From Actinomycetota bacterium (GTDB lineage Bacteria > Actinomycetota > Acidimicrobiia > IMCC26256 > JACDBD01): a stretch of 5,033 nt of DNA. A model generated the notes under the pieces. The model was not told where the DNA came from. It saw only the letters and a list, made by a program, of their open reading frames with translations, and did no database searches. Location of the stretch: NCBI GenBank assembly GCA_013695115.1, contig JACDBD010000248.1, positions 1-5,033 on the forward strand, given 5' to 3'. Shown in pieces: positions 1 to 5,033 of the stretch; the first letter of the stretch is position 1, and each line of letters opens with the position of its first letter. The translations under genes were made by a program, and so were the position numbers.

Positions 1-4
1 CGCT

Positions 5-871
5 CTAGTCGGGAGACTCGGGTGACGCGCGCGTGCCGGCGGGGGTGGCGGTCGCGGCTGGCCCTTGCGTGTACGGCTGCCCCCGCCGGCCCAACCAGAC
101 GAACCACGCCGCGGTGCCCACGCACACGATCGCGCTGACCCACGCGTTGATCCGCATGCCGAACACCTCCTGGGCGGGGTCGACGCGGAGCTGCTCGAAG
201 AAGAACCGCCCGAACGTGTAGCCCGACAGCCAGAGCGCGACGGTCTGGCCCTTGCGGAACCGGAACCGCCGCTCGGCCCACAACAGGACGCCGAGCAGGA
301 TCAGGCAGTAGATCGACTCGTAGAGGAACGTCGGGTGGAACGTCGGCTCGGCGAGGAACTCGGCCGGCCGGTGGGCGGGATCGATCTCGAGGGCCCAGGG
401 CAGATCGGTGGGCTTCCCGTACAGCTCCTGGTTGAACCAGTTGCCCCACCGCCCGATTGCCTGGGCGGTGAGAACGGCGGGCGCCATGCAGTCCATGAGC
501 ACGAGCGTCTCGAGGTGCTTGACCCGGGCGAGCACGACAACCGCGATGACCCCGCCCGCGATCACACCCCAGATCGAGAGGCCGCCCTCCCAGATCTTGA
601 CCGTCCCGACGATCCCGCCCTCGTCCCAGTCGTACCCCGTGAACAGGTGGTACACGCGGGCCCCGACCACGCCCCCCACGACGACCCACACCACCAGCGC
701 CGAGAAGTCGTCGCGGTCGTAGCCCCGACGGACCCAGCGGGTCTCGGCGATCTTGCTCCCGACCAACACGCCGATCGCCAGCAGCAGGCCGTAGGCGTGG
801 AGCGGTAACGGGCCGAGGTCGATGGTGCCGTTGGACGGGCTCGGGATCGACGCCAGCACGGCGCCCATCAT
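5..871 (-). CDS. lgt: Prolipoprotein diacylglyceryl transferase (Lgt)
   Basis: Integral membrane enzyme that moves a diacylglyceryl group from phosphatidylglycerol to the lipobox cysteine of prolipoproteins, the first step of lipoprotein maturation. The 288-residue product has about seven hydrophobic segments. Visible family motifs are IPSPSNGTIDLGPLPLHAYG near the N-terminus (HAYG at 25-28), GARVYHLFT at 70-78, IWEGGLSIWG at 93-102, the Lgt signature GRWGNWFNQELYG at 140-152 (Arg141 matches the essential Arg143 of E. coli), HPTFLYE at 179-185 and GYTFGRFFFEQLR at 217-229. In E. coli the GGxS motif is followed by His103; here that position is Trp101, a form I recall as usual in actinobacterial Lgt. 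The frame stays open upstream to 1084, but similarity begins at the double ATG (869-871 and 866-868), so I start there. No good Shine-Dalgarno precedes it. The C-terminal tail (about 264-288) is Pro/Ala/Thr-rich and not conserved. The gene diverges from the DUF427 gene. Confidence 0.96.
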   Translation of the reverse strand: MMGAVLASIPSPSNGTIDLGPLPLHAYGLLLAIGVLVGSKIAETRWVRRGYDRDDFSALVVWVVVGGVVGARVYHLFTGYDWDEGGIVGTVKIWEGGLSIWGVIAGGVIAVVVLARVKHLETLVLMDCMAPAVLTAQAIGRWGNWFNQELYGKPTDLPWALEIDPAHRPAEFLAEPTFHPTFLYESIYCLILLGVLLWAERRFRFRKGQTVALWLSGYTFGRFFFEQLRVDPAQEVFGMRINAWVSAIVCVGTAAWFVWLGRRGQPYTQGPAATATPAGTRASPESPD

Positions 872-910
872 CGCAGGAGCGGCTTCAAGATCGAGGCCGC
901 TTCGTGTCGA

Positions 911-916
911 TAGGTT
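911..916 (+). promoter_or_regulatory. Possible -10 element (TAGGTT)
   Basis: TAGGTT fits the actinobacterial TANNNT -10 pattern. It ends 3 bases before ATG 920 and 6 bases before ATG 923, so a leaderless transcript could begin at the second ATG. I see no convincing -35 hexamer at 16-19 bases upstream. It would serve the small ORF at 920 and perhaps the DUF427 gene behind it. This is pattern matching only. Confidence 0.22.
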
Positions 917-919
917 GGG

Positions 920-1039
920 ATGATGCCTTTCCCCCGTGACCACCGAGGACGGCTCGCAACCGCAGTCGATCTGCGGGCCGTGATGCGCACCACCCGGATC
1001 GCCCTCGCCCGGCTGCGCCGCCAGCGCGAGCCTCGCTAG
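920..1039 (+). CDS. Possible small basic protein, 39 residues, unknown
   Basis: An ORF of 39 codons starting at a double ATG (920 and 923) and ending at TAG 1037-1039, in the lgt/DUF427 divergent region. I do not recognise the product. It is very basic, with many Arg residues, and its second half (about residues 17-38) could form an amphipathic helix. In that half nearly every codon ends in G or C, as in the real genes here; the first half is less biased. A TAGGTT box just upstream would allow leaderless expression. The stop is 31 bases before the DUF427 start, which has no clear promoter or Shine-Dalgarno of its own, so the two could share a transcript. It may equally be chance in GC-rich leader DNA. 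Confidence 0.25.
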   Translation: MMPFPRDHRGRLATAVDLRAVMRTTRIALARLRRQREPR

Positions 1040-1070
1040 GCGTCCGCGGGCGAGCAGCGCGACGAACCAC

Positions 1071-1586
1071 GTGACGGTGAGCATCTTCTCGACCCGTCCC
1101 GAACCCGAGCCGCCCGCGGCGGGGCAGGAGTCGGTGTGGGACTACCCGCGCCCGCCTCGGCTCGAGCCGGTCGAACGTCACCTCGTCGTCGTGCTCGGAG
1201 GCGAGACGATCGCCGAAACGGTGCGGGGCTTTCGGGTGCTCGAGACCAGCCATCCGCCGAACTACTACTTCCCTTCCGACGACGTCGTGCCGGGCGCGCT
1301 CGACCCGTCCGCGGGCCGGTCGTTCTGCGAGTTCAAGGGCCGGGCGCAGTACTTCTCCGTGCGGAGCGGCGACCGATTCGAGCTGGATGCGGCGTGGGGA
1401 TACGAGCGCCCCAGTCCTGCGTTCGAGGCGATCACTGGGCACGTCGCGTTCTACCCGGCGCGGATGGATGCGTGTTTCGTCGACGGCACGCTGGTCACAC
1501 CGCAGGAGGGAGGGTTCTATGGCGGGTGGATCACGCCCGACGTGGTCGGCCCGTTCAAGGGCGGGCCGGGCAGCCGCGGCTGGTGA
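1071..1586 (+). CDS. DUF427 (PF04248) domain-containing protein
   Basis: A soluble 171-residue protein of the DUF427 family, a small mostly beta-strand domain common in actinobacteria and proteobacteria with no established biochemical role. Recognisable conserved blocks are ESVWDYPRPPR at 20-30, HLVVVLGGETIAET at 37-50, VLETSHPPNYYFP at 56-68, SFCEFKGRAQYFSV at 84-97, AWGYERPSPAF at 108-118, FYPARMD at 127-133 and the C-terminal run PQEGGFYGGWITPDVVGPFK at 144-163, ending GSRGW. Length and motif order match the longer actinobacterial form, in which a single domain fills almost the whole protein. There are no signal peptide or membrane segments. The start is GTG 1071; GTG 1077 is an alternative, and neither has a good ribosome site, so the first 15 or so residues are uncertain. 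It diverges from lgt and converges on the glycosylase gene with 12 bases between stops. Family identification is confident; function is unknown. Confidence 0.93.
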   Translation: MTVSIFSTRPEPEPPAAGQESVWDYPRPPRLEPVERHLVVVLGGETIAETVRGFRVLETSHPPNYYFPSDDVVPGALDPSAGRSFCEFKGRAQYFSVRSGDRFELDAAWGYERPSPAFEAITGHVAFYPARMDACFVDGTLVTPQEGGFYGGWITPDVVGPFKGGPGSRGW

Positions 1587-1598
1587 TCCGCTCGCGGG

Positions 1599-2438
1599 CT
1601 ATTTGACCAGGCGCGACATGCGCCGGTCGGCCAGCGGCTTGCCTCCCGTCTGGCACGCGGGGCAGTAGGTCACCTCGTAAGACTCGTACGACACCCGCCG
1701 GAGGGTGTCGCCGCAACGGGGACAGGGCGTGCCGTACCGGCCGTGCACCACGAACTTGTCGCCGAGCTTCGGCTCCGACAGGCCCCCGGTGCGAGCGCGC
1801 TCGCCGGTGAGCGCGTCGGCAAGCGTGTCGCGGATGGCGTCGAGCAATTGCTCGCGCTCCTCGGCGCCGAGCGAGCCGAGCGTCGCGTAGGGCGAGAGCC
1901 GGGCGCGCCAGAGCGCGTCGTCGGTGTGACCGCGGCCGAGGCCGGCCACCGCTCGCTGGTCGCGGAGCAGCGTGTGGACGCGTCGGCGGTCGTTGCCCTC
2001 GCGGATCAGTCGGGCGAACTCGTCCGAGTCGGGCTCGGGGCCCAGCTTCGCCAGGGGGCCGCCGTCGCCGCCAGCCAGCACCCACCACCCCGCCTTGCGC
2101 TCGGTGCCGTGCTCGCGCACGAGCAGGGCGACGCGGTTGTCGAAGCGGAAGCGGACCACGCCGCCCTTGCCGCCGCGCGTCTTCTTGGGCGGGTCCTCGA
2201 CGTCGACCCGGCCGGCCTGCGACAGGTGGACGAGCAGGCGAGGACCGTCGAAATCGAGGATGAGGTACTTGCCGCGGCGCCCGGTTCGTCGCAGCGTGCG
2301 CCCGACGAGCGATTCGGGCGGCGGTGCGACCGTCTTGAGGCCGGAGAACCCGATCGGCTCGACGGCTTCGAGCGCGGCGCCGCCGACGGCGTGCTCGAGC
2401 CGCTCCGCCAATGCCTGCATCTGGGGAAGCTCGGGCAC
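1599..2438 (-). CDS. Fpg/Nei-family DNA glycosylase/AP lyase
   Basis: Base-excision repair enzyme of the formamidopyrimidine/endonuclease VIII family, which removes oxidised bases and nicks the abasic site. The 279 residues show MPELP at the N-terminus (Pro2 would be the Schiff-base nucleophile after Met removal; Glu3 present), the catalytic beta-hairpin lysine in RRGKYL (Lys57), HLSQAGR at 71-77, an H2TH region at about 154-185 and a zinc finger with C239-x2-C242-x16-C259-x2-C262, ending CQTGGKPLADRRMSRLVK. That tail is typical of an actinobacterial subfamily distinct from classical MutM. Compared with E. coli Fpg, the H2TH Asn is Arg169, the intercalating Met is Gln74 and the zinc-finger Arg appears to be Tyr254. 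The substrate (8-oxoguanine, FapyG or oxidised pyrimidines) therefore cannot be assigned. The start is GTG, supported by the exact PELP start, and has no Shine-Dalgarno; a TACCCT box 6 bases upstream suggests leaderless expression. Confidence 0.94.
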   Translation of the reverse strand: MPELPQMQALAERLEHAVGGAALEAVEPIGFSGLKTVAPPPESLVGRTLRRTGRRGKYLILDFDGPRLLVHLSQAGRVDVEDPPKKTRGGKGGVVRFRFDNRVALLVREHGTERKAGWWVLAGGDGGPLAKLGPEPDSDEFARLIREGNDRRRVHTLLRDQRAVAGLGRGHTDDALWRARLSPYATLGSLGAEEREQLLDAIRDTLADALTGERARTGGLSEPKLGDKFVVHGRYGTPCPRCGDTLRRVSYESYEVTYCPACQTGGKPLADRRMSRLVK

Positions 2439-2444
2439 GAGATC

Positions 2445-2450
2445 AGGGTA
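2445..2450 (-). promoter_or_regulatory. Possible leaderless -10 (TACCCT) for the glycosylase
   Basis: On the minus strand TACCCT fits the TANNNT -10 consensus, followed by six bases (GATCTC) and then the GTG start of the glycosylase. This is the spacing expected when transcription begins at the start codon, and it agrees with the lack of a Shine-Dalgarno. No clear -35 hexamer is seen, which is common for such promoters in actinobacteria. Confidence 0.42.
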
Positions 2451-2478
2451 GGCCGCGCTCCGGATCGTGGCGGCCCGG

Positions 2479-2649
2479 TCACTCGACGGCTCGGTTCACC
2501 GGCTGAGCTCGACCGGGCGCAGGGCCGCGAGCAGCAGTCCGATCAGCATTCTCGGGGGTGAGGGTCGATCGCCCGTTCACGGCGACGTCGGTGATCCGCG
2601 GGCCGAGGCGGGTGCAGACGAAGAAGAGGTAGAGCAGCCCTACCAACAC
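2479..2649 (-). CDS. Possible small membrane protein or decayed remnant
   Basis: A 56-codon ORF (GTG 2649-2647, TGA 2481-2479) between the SnoaL-like gene and the glycosylase. It opens with a hydrophobic run, LVGLLYLFFVCTRLG, which could be one membrane helix, followed by PRITDVAVNGRSTLTPE. Up to about residue 33 almost all codons end in G or C, as in real genes here; after that the bias collapses. At the same point a second frame opens at ATG 2549 and reads MLIGLLLAALRPVELSR to a stop at 2496, again with high GC3 and hydrophobic. Loss of one A near 2549-2550 would join the two. The hydrophobic start followed by a short polar NGR segment recalls the N-terminus of some actinobacterial PAP2-type phosphatases, from memory only. 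There is no Shine-Dalgarno. It could be a small gene, a frameshifted remnant or chance. Confidence 0.3.
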   Translation of the reverse strand: MLVGLLYLFFVCTRLGPRITDVAVNGRSTLTPENADRTAARGPAPGRAQPVNRAVE

Positions 2650-2688
2650 TGCGCACGCGATCGCAGCGCGAGGAGCCGCCGGACCGCG

Positions 2689-3228
2689 CTACCCGCTGGA
2701 GCTGACTGCACCTGCGCTCTGGTCGTAGGTCGGCGCGCCCTTCGCCCACGCGGGGCCGTCACCCCAGTTGCGGCGGGTGCGCTTCTTCGGGTGGTCGGGG
2801 TCGTGCTGCGCGCACGCGTCGACGTAGGCCTTCATCGTTCGCTGACCTTCCGGGAGCGACCAGAAGTCCTCCTCGAGCGAGAACCGGCCGTTCCCGGCGT
2901 ACTGGAGAACGGTCATGCCGGGAAAATCGATCGCCGGTTGCGACGCGTCGGGGTGGTCGCGCCGGTTCTGCATGTACACGACGACGCGCTCGCTCAGGTC
3001 GCACACGTGCCATTCGTAGACCGTGTACAGCTCCCCGAACTCCACCATGATCGGCTTGATCCAGGCGCGTACCTCCTCGCGGCCGTGCTTGTCGCCGAGG
3101 ATGTGCTCGACGTAGGTGACGTCCTCGGTGAAGAGCTCGACCCAGGCATCCCAGTCCTCGTTCACCGCCCCCGCCTGCCAGTAGGCGCGGAACGCCTCCT
3201 CCACCTCGTCGAGGTCGTAGGTCGTCAA
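2689..3228 (-). CDS. NTF2/SnoaL-like domain protein
   Basis: A 179-residue protein with an NTF2-like (SnoaL-type) alpha+beta cone fold over about residues 5-135. Visible features are the N-terminal helix DLDEVEEAFRAYWQAG, the segment DWDAWVELFTEDVTYVEHILG (about 25-45), a GREEVRAWI helix start (about 49-57), and the strands YEWHVCDLSERVVVYMQN and MTVLQYAGNGRFSLEEDFW. The fold is used by hydrolases, cyclases, dehydratases and non-catalytic binding proteins, so no reaction can be assigned. The C-terminal 40 residues are polar and rich in Lys, Arg, Pro and Gly (PKKRTRRNWGDG and onward), probably disordered. There is no signal peptide or membrane span. The start is TTG, an unusual choice made firm by a perfect AGGAGGT seven bases upstream. 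It follows the UbiB-like gene by 17 bases on the same strand and is almost certainly in its operon, suggesting a shared but unknown task. Confidence 0.9.
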   Translation of the reverse strand: MTTYDLDEVEEAFRAYWQAGAVNEDWDAWVELFTEDVTYVEHILGDKHGREEVRAWIKPIMVEFGELYTVYEWHVCDLSERVVVYMQNRRDHPDASQPAIDFPGMTVLQYAGNGRFSLEEDFWSLPEGQRTMKAYVDACAQHDPDHPKKRTRRNWGDGPAWAKGAPTYDQSAGAVSSSG

Positions 3229-3235
3229 CTCGGTT

Positions 3236-3242
3236 ACCTCCT
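3236..3242 (-). promoter_or_regulatory. Shine-Dalgarno AGGAGGT fixing a TTG start
   Basis: On the minus strand a perfect AGGAGGT sits seven bases before the TTG start (3228-3226) of the SnoaL-like gene, just past the stop codon of the UbiB-like gene. It decides the rare TTG start and suggests that ribosomes ending the upstream gene can reload. No other start in this window has such a site. Confidence 0.85.
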
Positions 3243-3245
3243 CAG

Positions 3246-4883
3246 TCAGGACTTGTGGGGACGGCGCCGGCCGCGGGGGCGATCCTGCATCCGGCGCAAG
3301 ATGATCTGGCGGCGCTCCTGGAGCTCGCGGAACGTGAGCCCCTCGATGTCGGCTGACAAGCCGAACCCGGCCTTGACCGCCTCGAGGTCGAGCGCGGCCC
3401 GGGTGGGGTCGATGCCGATGTCGTGCACGATCCGCTCGCCGTGGTGTTCGGTGAAGTACGTGTACAGGTGGGCGATCTCACCGAGGATGTCGACGTCGGG
3501 CGCCAGGGTCGCGGTCGCCGCGTTCAGGAACATCAGGTTCTTCACGAACAGCATGAGCTCCTTGGGGGCGCGGGCGCCGTAGCCGAGCAGCTTCTTCGTG
3601 AGGTCGCTGAGCTCGGCGACGAGCTCGTCGGCCGACATCTGGGTCGGGTCCTTGACCGGCCCGTCGAGCCCGAGATCGTGCACGACCGCGTCCAGGTCGG
3701 TGTCGAACGGGAACGCGCCGAGGTCGCGCAGCGCGGCGAGCTGACCGACGACGTCGCCGGTCGTGCCCGTAACCAAGAGGCGCAGGAACGCCAGCCGTTG
3801 GGGCTCGTCGAGGCGGCCGGTGATGCCGAAGTCGAGGAGCACCGTTCGCCCGTCGGGCTGCACGAACAGGTTGCCGCCGTGCAGGTCGCCGTGGAAGACG
3901 CCGTGGAGCATCGCGCCCTCGAGCGCGGCGATGAGCCCCGAGCGCAGCAGCGCGCTGGTGTCGATGCCGGCGGCCTTCATCGACTCGACATCGTCGAAGG
4001 CGAAGCCCCGGAGGCGCTCCATCACCAGGACCCGCCGCGTGACGAGCGTGGGGTGGGGCCGGGGGACGACCATCGTGCGCTGCCCGGTCTGCGCCAGCAC
4101 CCGGGCGATGTCGAGCATGTTCTCGGCCTCGAGGCGGAAGTCGAGCTCCTCGACGATCGTCTCCGCGAACAGCTCGACCAACGCGGGCGGGTTGGCCAGC
4201 GCCGACACCGGGATCCGGCCCACCAACTTCGGAGCGAGCCAGGCCATGGCGGAGATGTCCGACCGCACCAGCGCCGCCACCCGGGGCCGTTGCACCTTGA
4301 CGACGACCTCCTCACCGGTGGTGAGCCGGGCGGCGTGCACCTGCGCCACCGATGCGGCCGCCAACGGCTCCTCGTCGAAGGACGCGAACAGGGAGTGGAG
4401 CGGACGGCCAAGGTCGCGCTCGACGACCGCGCGCACGTCGGCGAACGACTCGGCGGGAACGTGGTCGCGCAGCAGCCGGAACTCGGTCACGAGCTCGGGC
4501 GGGAACAGGCCCTCGCCACCCGAGAGGATCTGGCCCAGCTTGACGTAGGTCGAGCCCAGCCGCTCGAACGCGCGCCGGAGACGCTGGGAGATCCGGGCGC
4601 GGGAGTCCGGGCGGCGCCGTTCGCGGAGGTACCAGAGGCCGACCGCGGGGACCAGCGCCCGGAGGACGCGCGTCAGCCGGCCGAGCGGCGGGACCCGTCC
4701 GGGACGGAGCAACCGCGGGACCTCGGCGCGTGTCCGCGCCCGTTCCTCGTCGAGGCCGGCGCGCCAGTCGAGCCGGTCGGGCTCGACCACCCAGGGGCCG
4801 TGATCACTGAACGCGCCCAGCGCGAGGTCGGGTGACGGGACGGCCGGCTCGGGCACGAGGCCAACGTAGCTGCGCACGCTCAA
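3246..4883 (-). CDS. ABC1/UbiB-family atypical kinase-like protein
   Basis: Member of the ABC1/ADCK/UbiB family, ATP-binding kinase-like proteins linked in other organisms to isoprenoid-quinone and lipid metabolism; the true substrate is generally unknown. In 545 residues the family marks are in order: KLGQ at 115-118 (KxGQ motif), FPPEL near 127-131, the AAAS loop at 175-178 replacing the kinase Gly-rich loop, the ATP-contacting lysine in VVVKVQRP (Lys196), EELDF at 245-249 (ExD), HGDLHGGN at 331-338 with the presumed catalytic Asp333 and Asn338, and DFG at 351-353. All key residues are present, so it looks active. No C-terminal transmembrane pair is visible; the protein ends in a basic tail (RRMQDRPRGRRRPHKS). 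The start is uncertain: TTG 4883 lacks a Shine-Dalgarno, GTG at codon 3 is possible, and the frame stays open without a stop to the window edge. It leads a probable operon with the SnoaL-like gene. Confidence 0.95.
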   Translation of the reverse strand: MSVRSYVGLVPEPAVPSPDLALGAFSDHGPWVVEPDRLDWRAGLDEERARTRAEVPRLLRPGRVPPLGRLTRVLRALVPAVGLWYLRERRRPDSRARISQRLRRAFERLGSTYVKLGQILSGGEGLFPPELVTEFRLLRDHVPAESFADVRAVVERDLGRPLHSLFASFDEEPLAAASVAQVHAARLTTGEEVVVKVQRPRVAALVRSDISAMAWLAPKLVGRIPVSALANPPALVELFAETIVEELDFRLEAENMLDIARVLAQTGQRTMVVPRPHPTLVTRRVLVMERLRGFAFDDVESMKAAGIDTSALLRSGLIAALEGAMLHGVFHGDLHGGNLFVQPDGRTVLLDFGITGRLDEPQRLAFLRLLVTGTTGDVVGQLAALRDLGAFPFDTDLDAVVHDLGLDGPVKDPTQMSADELVAELSDLTKKLLGYGARAPKELMLFVKNLMFLNAATATLAPDVDILGEIAHLYTYFTEHHGERIVHDIGIDPTRAALDLEAVKAGFGLSADIEGLTFRELQERRQIILRRMQDRPRGRRRPHKS

Positions 4884-4901
4884 GTAGCAGCTGCCATGGT
4901 C

Positions 4902-4952
4902 GGACAGGCGGCGGGGTTTGCCCGCCGCCGGACCGCCAGCTGCGTGCGGAGC
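4902..4952. repeat. 51-base direct repeat, copy 1, with hairpin
   Basis: Copy 1 of a 51-base repeat, identical to copy 2 (4983-5033) at 48 of 51 positions, with an 81-base period. It contains a perfect 9-base-pair inverted repeat: GGCGGCGGG at 4907-4915 pairs with CCCGCCGCC at 4921-4929 around a GTTTG loop. It lies 18 bases upstream of the annotated start of the UbiB-like gene. The sequence before copy 1 does not resemble the 30-base linker after it, so the array seems to end here. Confidence 0.88.
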
Positions 4953-4982
4953 GGCGAGCCAAGCGAGCGCGACCGGAGAGGG

Positions 4983-5033
4983 GGACAGGCAGCGGGGTTT
5001 CCCCGCCGCCGGACCACCAGCTGCGTGCGGAGC
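4983..5033. repeat. 51-base direct repeat, copy 2, with hairpin, at window edge
   Basis: Copy 2 of the repeat. It differs from copy 1 by G to A at repeat position 9, G to C at 19 and G to A at 34. Its hairpin pairs 4988-4997 with 5001-5010 around a TTT loop, with nine pairs and one A-C mismatch. The change at position 19 adds a pair next to the loop while the change at position 9 removes one, so total pairing is kept. The copy ends at the last base of the window, so it may be longer and more copies may follow. Confidence 0.88.

Noticed and set aside
872..1084. Upstream extension of the lgt frame by 71 codons
   Set aside because: Lgt similarity starts at the double ATG at 866-871. The extension is Arg, Pro and His-rich, has no signal-peptide logic and would overlap the DUF427 start.
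885..1442. Minus-strand open frame opposite the DUF427 gene
   Set aside because: It is antisense to clearly conserved DUF427 motifs and shows no similarity of its own.
1571..1582. Perfect 12-base palindrome CAGCCGCGGCTG as a terminator between convergent genes
   Set aside because: It lies within the last codons of the DUF427 gene, gives at most a four-pair stem and has no T tract on either strand.
2543..2749. Minus-strand 68-codon frame overlapping the end of the SnoaL-like gene
   Set aside because: The product is almost entirely Arg, Pro and His-rich and its codon bias is wrong. A neighbouring frame gives the more protein-like hydrophobic run.
2467..3582. Plus-strand open frame of 371 codons spanning the SnoaL-like gene and the end of the UbiB-like gene
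   Set aside because: It lies antisense to two real genes and crosses their junction. No family motif is visible and the perfect Shine-Dalgarno is on the other strand.
3423..4835. Plus-strand open frame of 470 codons opposite the UbiB-like gene
   Set aside because: It is the mirror of a well-supported gene in stop-poor GC-rich DNA. Its product is a low-information mix of Glu, Arg, His, Gln and Val with no recognisable motif.
4902..5033. Two repeats with a 30-base linker as a CRISPR array
   Set aside because: The repeats are 51 bases and differ at three sites, only two are seen, the linker is itself GC-rich and low in complexity, and no cas gene is in the window. It could be reopened if the flanking sequence shows many copies with unrelated linkers.

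Overview
This 5,033-base window is strongly GC-rich, with C or G in most third codon positions of the real genes, GTG and TTG starts, and protein families typical of high-GC Gram-positive bacteria. An actinomycete (Actinomycetota) is the best reading. The Trp-type Lgt and the long DUF427 protein fit an Acidimicrobiia-like lineage, but that is inference, not proof.

Layout, left to right. (1) Prolipoprotein diacylglyceryl transferase (lgt), minus strand, complete. (2) A divergent region of about 200 bases that may hold a small plus-strand ORF of 39 codons. (3) A DUF427-family protein, plus strand. (4) An Fpg/Nei-family DNA glycosylase, minus strand, whose stop lies only 12 bases from the DUF427 stop. 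(5) A 250-base gap that contains signs of a small or decayed membrane-protein reading frame on the minus strand. (6) An NTF2/SnoaL-like protein and (7) an ABC1/UbiB-family atypical kinase-like protein, both minus strand and 17 bases apart. The kinase-like gene is read first. (8) At the right edge, two 51-base near-identical direct repeats with an 81-base period, each carrying a strong GC hairpin. The second copy runs to the last base, so the array probably continues outside.

The genes do not form one obvious pathway. The UbiB-like and SnoaL-like genes are very likely co-transcribed: a perfect Shine-Dalgarno for the second gene sits in the 17-base gap. The glycosylase may have its own leaderless promoter, and it may also receive transcripts from that pair. 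Lgt is housekeeping lipoprotein maturation.

I found no clearly new multi-gene system. The best leads are the hairpin repeats at the right edge and the possible membrane-protein remnant at about 2479-2685. The glycosylase also has several substitutions at positions that are normally diagnostic.
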